A stretch of DNA of 56,203 nucleotides from Candidatus Omnitrophota bacterium (GCA_030691865.1 JAUYDL010000054.1:1-56203), one strand, 5' to 3'; positions 1 to 9,003 are shown, numbered from the stretch's first letter. Numbers and translations are program-made. The notes: generated by a model from the letters alone, not told the origin.

Positions 1-450
1 TTCACTTATCTTACCGGTGGGGTAACTGGTAATGCTACTAGAAATGAAGGTTGGGATCCGATGTTCTATAGCCAAAAACTAAATAACATCGTCTATGCCA
101 TTCTGCCTTTCAGCAATATGAAAGTATTAAATCTGAAAGCTAGCATGAAACCAGTAGAAGACGTTACTCTTTCTGCAGTATATGGTTATTATGATGTTGC
201 CCATAGACAAAATGCAGGAACAGTTATAACAAGTCCGAGTACCTATGATTACGGTTCTACCAGTACTTACAATAACTCATATACTGGTGAAAATCATCTT
301 GGAGATGCTTTGGATTTAACTGCTACTTATGACTACACTGAAGACGTGCAGTTTGCTTTAACCGGTGGTATGTTTAAGCCCGGAGATGGTTTGTCAACTA
401 ATTACGCTACTGCAACTCAGGTAATTGGTTCAATGAAAGTTATATTCTAA
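1..450 (+). CDS. Outer-membrane beta-barrel protein, C-terminal part (partial)
   Basis: The frame is open from base 1, so the gene begins upstream of the window; the ATG at 61 is internal. The visible 149 residues alternate polar and hydrophobic residues with many Tyr, Thr and Gly, as in beta-strands, and end in a hydrophobic strand finishing VIF, the usual C-terminal signature of outer-membrane barrels. Strand-like stretches near residues 60-80 and 105-125 resemble alginate-export or porin type barrels, but the exact family cannot be named from this tail. A strong terminator follows. Confidence 0.6.
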   Translation, partial: FTYLTGGVTGNATRNEGWDPMFYSQKLNNIVYAILPFSNMKVLNLKASMKPVEDVTLSAVYGYYDVAHRQNAGTVITSPSTYDYGSTSTYNNSYTGENHLGDALDLTATYDYTEDVQFALTGGMFKPGDGLSTNYATATQVIGSMKVIF

Positions 451-477
451 TACAGCTTATGTAGAAACACTCTAAAA

Positions 478-509
478 CCCTCGGAGGAGAAATCCTCCGA
501 GGGTTTTTT
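478..509 (+). terminator. Rho-independent terminator of the beta-barrel gene
   Basis: A perfect 11-bp stem (CCCTCGGAGGA with TCCTCCGAGGG) closes a GAAA tetraloop and is followed by six T. It lies 28 nt after the stop codon at 450 and separates this gene from the next promoter. Confidence 0.95.
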
Positions 510-527
510 ATTGCTTAATAATTTGTA

Positions 528-555
528 TTGACATACTACTTGGTGATGTTAAAAT
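528..555 (+). promoter_or_regulatory. Promoter of the envelope lipoprotein operon
   Basis: A consensus -35 TTGACA (528-533) and a -10 TAAAAT (550-555) are separated by 16 bp. The site lies between the terminator and the gene at 592. Confidence 0.6.
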
Positions 556-591
556 AATTCATTAATATTTTGGGAGATCATTATTAAAGTT

Positions 592-2043
592 ATGCCTTTT
601 AAAATAATTAAATTAACCGCTATTGTTTTTGCTATATCTTTAATTACCTTTCCTGTTTTTGCCGCACAAAGCAATAATCCCAATCCCGAAGAACCAAAAT
701 ACAGCCCAAAAAATCTGCAAGATAAAGACGCGATGCAGGCAGAAATGGATTTTTATGCCGGCAATGACCATGAGGCTGAGCTAATCTTTACGGGTCTAAT
801 AGCAAAAAAAGACCATGATATCGCGTTGTGGAACAATCAATTGGGTTCTTTATATTTGACGCAGGGCAAGTTTAAAGAAGCCAAAGACGCATTTATGGAG
901 GCCTATGTTTTAATGAATGATATTGCTGCCTTTAAAAACCTGGAATTAAACTCGGTGGGGCTAATTAGCTCTGAGATGACCAAAGGATATAAAGGCGATC
1001 CTTATGAGAAGGTGTTTAACTCTTTTTATGTCGGAATACTGCTTTATGCGGATAACGACCTGGAAAACGCGTTGGCGGCTTTTAAAAATGGTATTCTGTG
1101 CGATTCTGATGTTACAGGCAAACTTTATAAAAGCGATGTGGCATTAATGTATTTAATGGCCACGCGCCTGGAGTTACTGCAAAAAAATCAATCTATGGCC
1201 GATGATTTTTTTAAACAGGCCACTGAAGCCTTTTATCTTTCCCATCCCGATAATCGACTGTTGGTTTCTCAAAAACAGGGCTTATTAGATGATTTAGATA
1301 AAAAACAAAAAGAGCTGCTGGAGAAAGAAACTAAGGCAAATATTAAGCTAGAGCAAGTAATTAACACCCTCAAGGCTGAGATTGGCAAACTTGAGGCGGA
1401 TATTAAATTAGCCGGGGACAAGATAGAAGAAAATAACCGTAAGATCGCTATTAATAATTTAAAAGATTTCATTAATCCTGATAATAATACCTTAATCTGC
1501 GTTGAGACCGGCAGGGGCCCCCTTAAATATCAAATCGGCACCTATGGGGAAAAAACAATTTTTACTATCAAGCCGTACCCAGCTGTGGGTTTTAGCGTTA
1601 CAATTGATAATTTTACGCAAATTAAAGCGGAGAGCTTTCTTAAACATAATGATGTTTTTTATCAAGCCTCTACCCGCGGCGGAAGAGTTATGGATAGCAT
1701 GTTAAAAGGCAAGGCGGAATTTAAACAAACTACCGCGGATGTTTCAAACGTGCTTTCTACTATGTCACAGGCTTATGATCCTTATGGGGTATTTTCTCTT
1801 CTGAGCTTCGCTACAGGGGCAGTTAGTAATGCCACTAATCCTTATGCTGACGCTCGGCATTGGAGCCTGCTGCCTGCGGAGTTGCAAATAATTTCTTTGC
1901 GTTTGGCCCCCGGAACGCATCAGTTACAGATTAACGCCTATGATTCTACGGGCAAAACAATTGAAAGCTCCAAGATAAATGTCCAAATTACGAATAACTC
2001 TAACAATGTCATTTTTAAACGTTTTCGTGGAGTAGAATCTTAA
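592..2043 (+). CDS. COG3014-like exported protein with TPR-like repeats
   Basis: 483 residues. A signal peptide (about residues 1-25, ending VFAAQ) indicates export. Residues 40-110 and 145-220 look like TPR helices, with a DFYAGNDHEAEL unit and an LYLTQGKFKEAKDAFMEAY unit. Residues 225-290 are a Lys/Glu-rich coiled coil, and the C-terminal third is beta-rich. The layout matches COG3014-type proteins, which are often encoded beside LpoB/YcfL-like lipoproteins, as here. The function is unknown; an envelope-assembly scaffold is an inference. The next gene starts 1 nt after the stop, so the two are cotranscribed. Confidence 0.7.
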   Translation: MPFKIIKLTAIVFAISLITFPVFAAQSNNPNPEEPKYSPKNLQDKDAMQAEMDFYAGNDHEAELIFTGLIAKKDHDIALWNNQLGSLYLTQGKFKEAKDAFMEAYVLMNDIAAFKNLELNSVGLISSEMTKGYKGDPYEKVFNSFYVGILLYADNDLENALAAFKNGILCDSDVTGKLYKSDVALMYLMATRLELLQKNQSMADDFFKQATEAFYLSHPDNRLLVSQKQGLLDDLDKKQKELLEKETKANIKLEQVINTLKAEIGKLEADIKLAGDKIEENNRKIAINNLKDFINPDNNTLICVETGRGPLKYQIGTYGEKTIFTIKPYPAVGFSVTIDNFTQIKAESFLKHNDVFYQASTRGGRVMDSMLKGKAEFKQTTADVSNVLSTMSQAYDPYGVFSLLSFATGAVSNATNPYADARHWSLLPAELQIISLRLAPGTHQLQINAYDSTGKTIESSKINVQITNNSNNVIFKRFRGVES

Positions 2044-2044
2044 A

Positions 2045-2611
2045 ATGAAAAATTTACTTTTTATAATATTTTTGACATTTTCGCTTTCTGGATGTGTTAG
2101 TGTAAATCCTTATGTTTTAACCAAAGGGCAAACTTCGCTTGATTTAACCAATAATCGCGGGGTGGCCTTGTTTACTTTAAAAGCGGATAATTCGGGAGGC
2201 GGGCGCCTTTTTTTATCAAGTTTTATGGCGCGTGAAGTTAATCAGTATAAACTTTATAATACTTTAGGAGTATTTTCTCTACCGCTCGGCTCAGAAAACT
2301 ATTCTGCGACTGATAATTTATATTTTTGTTCAGTAGTCCTAAGCAGCGGAATCTACCGTCTTGATTCGTTTAATGGAATGGTTAATCCATTTTTTGCTAT
2401 GCCAGCCGCGCTTAAAATTGGTAAGATTTTTGATATTTATCCTAATAAAATAAACTATCTTGGCCGTTTAAATTTTAGTAACTTAGATACTAAGTCAGTT
2501 TTTACATCCTTAAGCAAGATAGAGGATACCTCTGAGCAAGATATATTAAAATTTAAAGAAATCTTTCCGATATTAAAAGATAGGCAAATTAGCAAGGATT
2601 CATTTTATTAG
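2045..2611 (+). CDS. Hypothetical lipoprotein
   Basis: 188 residues with a lipoprotein signal (LTFSLSGC; lipidated Cys17). The rest is beta-rich with no motif I recognise. It sits 1 nt downstream of the COG3014-like gene and 12 nt upstream of the LpoB-like gene, so it is probably part of the same envelope machinery. No signs of transfer or truncation are seen. Confidence 0.65.
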   Translation: MKNLLFIIFLTFSLSGCVSVNPYVLTKGQTSLDLTNNRGVALFTLKADNSGGGRLFLSSFMAREVNQYKLYNTLGVFSLPLGSENYSATDNLYFCSVVLSSGIYRLDSFNGMVNPFFAMPAALKIGKIFDIYPNKINYLGRLNFSNLDTKSVFTSLSKIEDTSEQDILKFKEIFPILKDRQISKDSFY

Positions 2612-2623
2612 AGAGGAGTAGTA

Positions 2624-3214
2624 ATGAAAAATCTCATATTTATTTGTATGTTTTGTTTATGTTTAGCTGGATGCGCTACAGTAGAAACTTCTTATACTAA
2701 GACTGTGCCTTTAGATGAGGATGATGGGCTGGGAGGAACAGGAATAGAAGCCACAGATATCCGTACTGTTTCCAGGAAAATGGCAGAATCAATTTTGAAC
2801 GTCCCGCAAATAATGAATGCCCAGGGGTCGCCAATAATCGCGCTGCTTCCAGTAAAAAATTCAACACGTTTTATAATTAATAAGGATATCTTTACTAAAA
2901 AAATCCGCATTCAGCTTAACCAGAACGCTCAGGGTAAAATGACATTTCTTGCCCGTGACCGCATTGATGATATTTTAAAAGAAAGGCAGTCTAAGCGTGA
3001 TGGATTAGTCGGTTCAAGCAAGAGCGGGGATTTAAAGGGAGTGGATTTTTATTTGACCGGCGAGTTGATGGGGTTAAGTAAGGCCAACCAGGGAGACAGG
3101 TCAGATTATATCTCGATGTCCTTTCAGCTGATTGACGCGGAGACATCAGAAATTATTTGGGAAAATGAATACGAAGTTAAACGCGTGGGTACATCCGGGG
3201 TTGTTTATCAATAA
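2624..3214 (+). CDS. lpoB: LpoB-like outer-membrane lipoprotein (penicillin-binding protein activator)
   Basis: 196 residues, close to the about 210 of E. coli LpoB. The lipobox is LCLAGC. The body has the CsgG-like LpoB core: a strand ALLPVKNSTRFIINKDIFTKKIRIQL, then FLARDRIDDILKERQ, then VDFYLTGELMGLSK. In E. coli LpoB activates PBP1b and is encoded next to ycfL, as in this operon. The start has a good Shine-Dalgarno (GAGAGGAG). It is followed by copy 1 of the intercistronic hairpin element. Confidence 0.8.
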   Translation: MKNLIFICMFCLCLAGCATVETSYTKTVPLDEDDGLGGTGIEATDIRTVSRKMAESILNVPQIMNAQGSPIIALLPVKNSTRFIINKDIFTKKIRIQLNQNAQGKMTFLARDRIDDILKERQSKRDGLVGSSKSGDLKGVDFYLTGELMGLSKANQGDRSDYISMSFQLIDAETSEIIWENEYEVKRVGTSGVVYQ

Positions 3215-3224
3215 TACTTATCAA

Positions 3225-3276
3225 GACACCCGGCGCTGATTGGAATTGCGCCGGTGTTGTCCTAGTGGACAAGGAG
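3225..3276 (+). repeat. Intercistronic double-hairpin element, copy 1
   Basis: Hairpin 1: ACACC-C-GGCGC pairs with GCGCC-GGTGT around the 11-nt loop TGATTGGAATT, leaving one bulged C. Hairpin 2: TTGTCC, loop TAGT, GGACAA, whose 3' arm continues as ACAAGGAG, the Shine-Dalgarno of the next gene. It starts 10 nt after the lpoB stop. There is no T-tract, so it is not an ordinary terminator. Confidence 0.85.
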
Positions 3277-3285
3277 ATAACTAAT

Positions 3286-3693
3286 ATGCGTAAAAAAATA
3301 TTATTTTTGTTTTTAGCGGTTATGCTTGCCGGTTGCGCGGGGGTTCCGGCTAAGGGAATTAAGCCGATAAAAGAGTCTCAACTTTATGAAGAAACGGAGA
3401 CCTTTGTCTATCTGAGCAAGGGAATGAATAAGCGGCTTCTCTTGTCAGATCAGTTAGTATCGGCAACTGAAGATGGGCGGCTGGTGGTAAAGGCTAAATT
3501 ATTTAATAAGTTATCTGAAAATTTGCGAGTGCAGTTTCAAACTATATTTAAAGATAAAGACGGCTATCCTACCGGGGACCAAACGAATTGGGAGCTGGTG
3601 GTTATTCCGCACAATGCCTATTATTATTATGAGGTTAAGGCAATGAATACTCAGGCGGCCAAGTATGTTACGCGTTGCCGCTATGCTGAATAG
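3286..3693 (+). CDS. ycfL: YcfL-like lipoprotein (DUF1425)
   Basis: 135 residues from the ATG at 3286. That start is chosen because it follows AAGGAG by 9 nt and begins the signal peptide (MRKKILFLF, lipobox LAGC); the frame is open seven codons further upstream. The rest fits the DUF1425 beta-sandwich, with RLVVKAKLFNKLSENLRVQFQTIFKD and TNWELVVIPHNAYYYYEVKA. It neighbours lpoB as in enterobacteria. The stop TAG overlaps the first base of the following hairpin element. Confidence 0.8.
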   Translation: MRKKILFLFLAVMLAGCAGVPAKGIKPIKESQLYEETETFVYLSKGMNKRLLLSDQLVSATEDGRLVVKAKLFNKLSENLRVQFQTIFKDKDGYPTGDQTNWELVVIPHNAYYYYEVKAMNTQAAKYVTRCRYAE

Positions 3694-3792
3694 ACACCCC
3701 GCGCTAAGTAGGCACCCGGCGCTTATTAGAATTGCGCCGGTATCCGCCACGTGGCGGAGAATTGCGCGGGTGTTGTCTAGGTAAACAAGGAG
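3693..3792 (+). repeat. Intercistronic double-hairpin element, copy 2 (nested compound)
   Basis: The outer arms GACACCCCGCGC and GCGCGGGTGTTGTC enclose a second complete unit: GGCACCCGGCGC, loop TTATTAGAATT, GCGCCGGT, then a perfect palindrome TCCGCCACGTGGCGGA. The outer element ends in TTGTCTAGGTAAACAAGGAG, whose tail is the Shine-Dalgarno of the CsgG gene. The nested unit lies in the loop of the outer one, as if inserted there. Confidence 0.8.
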
Positions 3793-3800
3793 AGGTGGTT

Positions 3801-5426
3801 ATGATTATAAAAATTTTTATTTTTTTGTTAAGTTTTAGTTTTTTGGCCTTAAATAGTTTTAATGCCTTCGCGCAAGATCAGGCAAAGAAAATCTATACTT
3901 ACGAACAAAGCAGTATTAGTGGCAATGTCATTGAAAAAGACTTAAAAATTAAAGCCGCGGTTTTTGTATCAGAAAATAACTTAAAATTTAAAGATAGCCT
4001 GTTTAATCCTCCAGTTGATGAGCTTTTAGAAACAAAAATAATTTCTGTTGATAAGGCTGATATTAAGATCGATAACAGTCAGAAACCGCCGCAAAAAAAA
4101 GCAGACGCACAGTTAATTACCGGACTCCTGACCAATGCTTTGCGTGAAAGCGGAAAATTCGCTATTATTGAACGGCAGGATATTAATGCTATTTTACGGG
4201 AGGCGGAGTTTAGTAATTCTAAATGGGTTAATTCTGAACAGGCAAATAAAATAGGTAATATTTATGGGGTTAAATATATTGTCATTGCAAATTTACTTAA
4301 GAGCGAGGCAGGAGAAAGAGTTGCTGCCAACAATTACGTTTTAGCTTTGCGCCTGTGCGAAGTGGAAACCGGGAATATATCCGCTACAGGACAGGGTGAT
4401 GGCATAACAATAAAGGATGTTGTTGTCAATGCCGTGAAAAACTTTTCTTCCAAGATTAACAGCCAGCCCTGGATTACGCGTATTATTAAGATGGAAGAAG
4501 GTTTTGTGTATCTTGGCGCAGGTAGCGATGAGGGGTTAAAAAACAAGGATGTATTGGAAGTTTACAAGGTAAAAAACAAGATTATTGATCCGGTAACTGG
4601 CAAAGTTTTAGGCACAGATAAGGCCAAAGTAGGCAGCCTTGAGATTGTTGAAATTTTAAGCTCTGATTTGTCAAAAGCCAAGGTTTTGGAGTCTTCAGAA
4701 CCGATTACCGCGGATTTTATCGTACAAGCAGGCATTACGAGTAAAGCCGGAAACGATCTAATGTCAAGATGGAAGAATATTTATGGTGAGACCTCTTCGG
4801 ATAAGCCTAAAACTGAAGTATCTGAGAGTTCCGTTTCTGCTTCTGATAGTTCTGCGACAAATATGAGTATGTCAATTGAAGGGTTAGTGCAAATTGCCAG
4901 TCCCTCAATAGTTATGATTACTACTGTCAGTAACAGTGGCGGTGCTTTGGGCAGCGGTTTTCTTATCAGTTCCGATGGAACCATTGTTACCAATTACCAT
5001 GTTATTAAGGGTGCGGAAGGCTTGGGCGTAAAATTTGCGCAGGATAAAGAGTTAATTACCAATGTAAGCGTAATAAAGACTGATGCTGTGCGCGATATAG
5101 CTTTGATTAAAGTTAATACACCGGTAAATGCTACTCCTTTGCCTCTGGGTGATTCGGAACAAATAGCTGTAGGCGAGCGCGTGGTTGCTATTGGTAATCC
5201 AAAAGGGCTGGCGAACACAGTATCGGATGGATTAATCAGCGCGGTGCGCGATTCCGGCGGCGTAAAGCAAATTCAGATTAGCGTTCCTATTTCGCACGGC
5301 TCAAGCGGAGGAGCATTAATCAATATGCGCGGTGAAGTCATTGGAATTACTTCATCCGGTTATGATGAGGCGCAAAATTTAAATTTTGCTATACCTATAA
5401 ATTACGTTAAAGAGTATCTGCAATAG
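3801..5426 (+). CDS. Exported CsgG-domain / trypsin-like serine protease fusion
   Basis: 541 residues from the ATG at 3801, which follows AAGGAG and starts the signal peptide (cleavage near AFAQ). Residues about 60-225 form a CsgG-like domain (LLTNALRESGKFAIIERQDINAIL; IYGVKYIVIANLL). Residues about 230-320 resemble the small domain found after CsgG-like folds in FlgT (EGFVYLGAGSDEGLKNKDVL). After a Ser-rich linker, residues about 355-541 are an HtrA-type protease: His400 (TNYHVI), Asp432 (RDIALI) and Ser502 (GSSGGAL). All three catalytic residues are present. No PDZ domain follows. It probably acts in the periplasm with the preceding lipoproteins. Confidence 0.8.
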   Translation: MIIKIFIFLLSFSFLALNSFNAFAQDQAKKIYTYEQSSISGNVIEKDLKIKAAVFVSENNLKFKDSLFNPPVDELLETKIISVDKADIKIDNSQKPPQKKADAQLITGLLTNALRESGKFAIIERQDINAILREAEFSNSKWVNSEQANKIGNIYGVKYIVIANLLKSEAGERVAANNYVLALRLCEVETGNISATGQGDGITIKDVVVNAVKNFSSKINSQPWITRIIKMEEGFVYLGAGSDEGLKNKDVLEVYKVKNKIIDPVTGKVLGTDKAKVGSLEIVEILSSDLSKAKVLESSEPITADFIVQAGITSKAGNDLMSRWKNIYGETSSDKPKTEVSESSVSASDSSATNMSMSIEGLVQIASPSIVMITTVSNSGGALGSGFLISSDGTIVTNYHVIKGAEGLGVKFAQDKELITNVSVIKTDAVRDIALIKVNTPVNATPLPLGDSEQIAVGERVVAIGNPKGLANTVSDGLISAVRDSGGVKQIQISVPISHGSSGGALINMRGEVIGITSSGYDEAQNLNFAIPINYVKEYLQ

Positions 5427-5440
5427 GATTTGTATTAACA

Positions 5441-5539
5441 TCATCCTGAGGCACATTCGCTTCGCTCAGTGTAAACTCCGCTGAAGGATCTCGTTTTTAG
5501 ATTCTTCGTTTCGCCCTTCGGGCTCCACTCAGAATGACG
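5441..5539. repeat. Inverted-repeat element of the CTGAG...GAATGAC type
   Basis: This is a roughly 100-bp imperfect inverted repeat. It opens with TCATCCTGAG and ends with CTCAGAATGA, with CGCTTCGCTCAG and GGATCTCG inside one arm and GATTCTTCGTTTCG in the other. Elements of this kind are widespread in bacterial intergenic regions and carry no gene. It fills the gap between the CsgG-protease gene and the GH57 gene. Confidence 0.6.
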
Positions 5540-5559
5540 CATTCTAATTACTTTTATTT

Positions 5560-7104
5560 ATGCTAAATCTTGCCATTATCTACCATATGCACCAGCCGTA
5601 TTACAAGAACCTCATCACTGGGGAGAGTGTCCTTCCCTGGGTAAGGCTGCATGGGGTCAAAGATTATCTGGATATGGTGCTCATCCTAGAGAAATTCCCC
5701 AAAATGAAGCTGACTTTCAATGTCGTGCCGTCATTATTCGAACAAATTGAAGATTATAATAACACCGGGCTAAAGGATAAATACCTGCAGCTATCTAGAA
5801 AACCAGCTGAGCAGCTAACCAAAACCGATAAAGAATTTATCCTGCAGAATTTCTTCTCTATCAATAAGGATAAGGTCATTGCTTTTTCTCCGCGCTACTA
5901 CCAGCTGTATTTTAAGAAACAATCCGGCCAGGAATTTAATCTCGCCGATTACCTTGACCTGCAGGTCTGCTTTAATCTTTACTGGATTGATCCGTCTTTT
6001 AGGAAGAATATCCCGGAATTAAAGAAGGTAGTGGACAAAGAAAGATTTTTTACTGAGGAGGATAAACAAATCGTTTTAAGCCAGCAGCTGGAAATTTTAA
6101 AAGGAATAATTCCGGCCTATAAACTAGCGCAAAATAATCAACAGGTTGAAATCAGCGTAACGCCTTACTATCATCCGATCTTACCCTTACTTTATGATAC
6201 CAATATCGCCAAAAAGGCAAATAAAAAAACTGTCCTACCTAAAGAAGGGTTTAATTATCCCCTGGATGCCAAATATCAGATTGATAGCGCAATAGAATTT
6301 TATAAGCAAAGATTTAATAATGCGCCACTGGGCATGTGGCCATCTGAAGAGGGGGTAAGCGAACATATCTTGCCTTATATTATTGAATCCGGAATAAAAT
6401 GGATTGTCACTGATGAAGCAATTTTATTTAAATCTTTAAAACTAAAAAAACGCGACACCAAACTACTTTACCAGCCGCACCTCTTAAAAAGAAAAGAGGG
6501 CCAGCTGAATATTGTTTTTCGCGATCGCAATCTTTCAGACTTGATTAGCTTTGTTTACCATAAGATGAAAGAGGTGGATGCGGTAAATAATTTTATGACG
6601 CACTTAGAAAATATCAACAAAACCTTTAAGGGTAAAGATATTTTAGTCACCATTGCCTTAGATGGAGAGAACGCCTGGGAGTTTTATCGCAATGACGGAC
6701 ATGATTTTCTGGAATTATTCTATCAGCGCATTAGTCAGTCAGATTTTGTAAAAACTACTACGGTAAGTGAGTATTTAAAACTTAACCCGGCCAAATCAGA
6801 AATAAAACGTTTGAGCGCAGGCTCCTGGATTTACGGACAATTCGGAAAATGGATTGGTAACTGCCATAAAGTAAAAGCCTGGGAATGGCTGGCGCAGGCG
6901 CGCAAAGCAATTGGCGAAACTAAAAACCCTCCTGACTTGGCCTGGAAACAAATGTACATTTTAGAGGGCAGTGATTGGTTCTGGTGGGCAGGGGAAGACC
7001 CGGATGGTTCATTTGACCGCTTGTTTAGACTGCATTTAACTAACTTTTATCAGCTAATTAAACAAGAGCCTCCGGCATATCTTGCTAAGCCCTTAACCCC
7101 CTAG
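5560..7104 (+). CDS. Glycoside hydrolase family 57 (alpha-glucan enzyme)
   Basis: 514 residues. GH57 motifs are in order: HMHQPY (residues 9-14), MWPSEEGVSE with catalytic Glu at 263 or 264, and VTDE with Asp285 as the likely acid/base. Aromatic-rich EGSDWFWWAGED near the C-terminus is typical of the family. GH57 enzymes act on starch, glycogen or maltodextrins (amylase, amylopullulanase, branching enzyme, glucanotransferase); the exact activity cannot be read here. No signal peptide is seen, so it is cytoplasmic and suits storage-glucan metabolism. No clear Shine-Dalgarno precedes the ATG. The next genes include a glycogen-binding ParA. Confidence 0.88.
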   Translation: MLNLAIIYHMHQPYYKNLITGESVLPWVRLHGVKDYLDMVLILEKFPKMKLTFNVVPSLFEQIEDYNNTGLKDKYLQLSRKPAEQLTKTDKEFILQNFFSINKDKVIAFSPRYYQLYFKKQSGQEFNLADYLDLQVCFNLYWIDPSFRKNIPELKKVVDKERFFTEEDKQIVLSQQLEILKGIIPAYKLAQNNQQVEISVTPYYHPILPLLYDTNIAKKANKKTVLPKEGFNYPLDAKYQIDSAIEFYKQRFNNAPLGMWPSEEGVSEHILPYIIESGIKWIVTDEAILFKSLKLKKRDTKLLYQPHLLKRKEGQLNIVFRDRNLSDLISFVYHKMKEVDAVNNFMTHLENINKTFKGKDILVTIALDGENAWEFYRNDGHDFLELFYQRISQSDFVKTTTVSEYLKLNPAKSEIKRLSAGSWIYGQFGKWIGNCHKVKAWEWLAQARKAIGETKNPPDLAWKQMYILEGSDWFWWAGEDPDGSFDRLFRLHLTNFYQLIKQEPPAYLAKPLTP

Positions 7105-7207
7105 CATCGTTGCCAAGACACAACCTCTTGTATCTGGTCGCTGTGATGACACAAACTATGGTATTTTGTCATTGCCAGGCCCCAAAAACTTCAGGCCTCT
7201 TAAACCC

Positions 7208-7238
7208 TTGACATCGATAGGGTTTTATGCTATATAAT
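7208..7238 (+). promoter_or_regulatory. Promoter of the ParA-CBM48 operon
   Basis: TTGACA (7208-7213) is followed after 17 bp by TATATA (7231-7236) or after 19 bp by TATAAT (7233-7238). It lies about 80 nt upstream of the GTG at 7317. The rest of the gap 7105-7316 shows no gene. Confidence 0.75.
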
Positions 7239-7316
7239 ATTCAGTTGAGACCTGTAACTTTTTAATAGGTAAGACAGGTTAATAAATAAGAATTATGCAA
7301 CAGCAGAAGGTACGTA

Positions 7317-7889
7317 GTGAATAAGAAAGAAATTTACGAGCATCTGGCGAATATTTATCTGGATGCCTCTTTTAAATCTTCAAAGAAAAGAAGCAAAATA
7401 AGATCTTATCCTCAAGCGGTGCAAGGCCTGATGCTCGTTGGCGCCATACTGGTTTTAGGATTAGGCAGCTTTGCTACTTATTCCCATCTCCATAACCGTA
7501 ATCAACCCGGACAGATTGCCTTATTTTTATATCAGGATACGGTAAAAATTAATTTTAATTTTGACGCGGCCACAAAAGAAATTTTTTTCTTAAACCTCAA
7601 ACAGTTAAATTTGTCCAACTATAAAACTTTGGCTTTTACGGTAAGGAAAACTAACCCTAAAGATATAATTTCATTGCGCGTAGAGTTTACTAACCGCTTT
7701 AACGAAAGATCCGAAATTTACATCAAAGATATCTCCAATAAATGGATCGACCATAAAATAAATCTGAGCCGTTTCGGCCGGATGGAATACTGGACCCAAA
7801 TGAAAGAATTAGCTTTTAGTATTGAGAAGTGGAATGCCAGGGAGAAATCAGGAATTGTTTATCTGGATAATATAAGAATTTTAAAATAG
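7317..7889 (+). CDS. Membrane-anchored protein with a predicted carbohydrate-binding-like beta-sandwich
   Basis: 190 residues from a GTG start 6 nt after AGAAGG. Residues 1-35 are basic, and one membrane helix spans about 36-56 (GLMLVGAILVLGLGSFATYS). Residues about 65-190 are beta-rich (YKTLAFTVRKTNP; KWIDHKINLSRFG; GIVYLDNIRIL), the pattern of CIA30/CBM11-like jelly-roll domains. The family is not firmly recognised. It is the first gene of the operon with ParA-CBM48 (13-nt gap), so an envelope anchor or sugar sensor for that ATPase is a reasonable inference. Confidence 0.6.
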   Translation: MNKKEIYEHLANIYLDASFKSSKKRSKIRSYPQAVQGLMLVGAILVLGLGSFATYSHLHNRNQPGQIALFLYQDTVKINFNFDAATKEIFFLNLKQLNLSNYKTLAFTVRKTNPKDIISLRVEFTNRFNERSEIYIKDISNKWIDHKINLSRFGRMEYWTQMKELAFSIEKWNAREKSGIVYLDNIRILK

Positions 7890-7902
7890 GAGGAGAACCT
7901 AA

Positions 7903-8997
7903 ATGCGCATTATAACCATCTCTAATCAAAAGGGCGGCTGCGGTAAAACCACAACAAGCATAAATTTAGCAGCGGCACTGGCAACTAATAACCGCAAGGT
8001 TCTGCTTATTGATCTTGACCCGCAGGCGCATGCCACCAGCGGCTTGGACATAAAAGCGGATTTGAGCATTTATAACGTCCTCTCTAAAATTACCAATAAA
8101 AAATGTAAACTTGAAGAAATTATTCAGAATCTTGGCGAGAATTTTGATATCGCGCCTTCCAGTATTGTTTTAAGCACACTGGAGCAGGAATTAAGCGGAG
8201 AGATTGGCAGGGAGTCCCGGCTCTGTGAAACTCTGGAAAATTTTAAAAACAATTACGACTATATTTTAATTGACTGTCCGCCAAATTTAGGAATCCTTAC
8301 CATTAACGCCATCCGGGCAGCTAATGAGATAATTATTCCGGTAGAGGCCAGCAGATTTTCCTTAGAAGGGGTAAGCCAACTCACCAGCATTATTAATTTG
8401 ATAGCGGAAAGATTAAATCATTGCGTGGAGTTCCGGATTCTGGTGGCTAACTTTGATTCCCGCCTCCAGCATTCATTTATCATGCTGGAAAAGATCAAAA
8501 ACGATTATAGAAATAAAATGTTTTCCAATATTATCCATGTAAATGTTAAATTAAAAGAAGCGCAGAACGCCGGCCTGCACATTCTGGTTTATGATAAATA
8601 CTGCCGCGGAGCAAAAGATTATTTCTCTCTTTCGCGGGAAATTATCACTCAGGAAAATACACCGGAACCCAGCCAGGCAGTAGAAAAAACTTTCCAGAAA
8701 CGCATGAAAGAAATTCTCAAGGAAGAGCTGCCCGGGTTAAATGAAGTTGTGCTTAGCGTTAAGGCCCCGGATGCCAAAGAAGTTTATCTGGCCGGAGAAT
8801 TCAACAACTGGAAACTCGATGAAAACAGCCGCATGGAACAAACTAACGGATGCTGGACTAAGCGCTTGAACTTAAACAATGGTAAATACCGTTACCGTTT
8901 TGTCATTGATGGAAACTGGTCTGAAGATCCGGCTAACCCGTTAACCCAATTAAATACTTACGGCACCTTGGATTCTTTACTGGAAGTTAACAAATAA
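7903..8997 (+). CDS. ParA/Soj-type ATPase fused to a CBM48 glycogen-binding domain
   Basis: 364 residues. The deviant Walker A is NQKGGCGKTTT (residues 8-18, signature Lys10 and Lys15). DLDPQAHATSG follows, and IDCPPNLG is the second acidic motif, so residues 1-255 are a full ParA domain. Residues about 278-364 form an AMPK/CBM48 module: VVLSVKAPDAKEVYLAGEFN, then NNW, NGKYRYRFVIDGNW and DPANP. Such modules bind glycogen and other alpha-glucans. ParA proteins place cargo by ATP-driven gradients on DNA. The fusion suggests a glucan particle as cargo, which is inference. Good Shine-Dalgarno (AGGAGG). Confidence 0.92.
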   Translation: MRIITISNQKGGCGKTTTSINLAAALATNNRKVLLIDLDPQAHATSGLDIKADLSIYNVLSKITNKKCKLEEIIQNLGENFDIAPSSIVLSTLEQELSGEIGRESRLCETLENFKNNYDYILIDCPPNLGILTINAIRAANEIIIPVEASRFSLEGVSQLTSIINLIAERLNHCVEFRILVANFDSRLQHSFIMLEKIKNDYRNKMFSNIIHVNVKLKEAQNAGLHILVYDKYCRGAKDYFSLSREIITQENTPEPSQAVEKTFQKRMKEILKEELPGLNEVVLSVKAPDAKEVYLAGEFNNWKLDENSRMEQTNGCWTKRLNLNNGKYRYRFVIDGNWSEDPANPLTQLNTYGTLDSLLEVNK

Positions 8998-9003
8998 ATA
9001 CCT

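Noticed and set aside
7105..7316. parS-like or ParB-binding site ahead of the ParA-CBM48 operon
   Set aside because: No clustered inverted repeats of the parS type are seen in this gap, only a promoter and weak imperfect inverted repeats.
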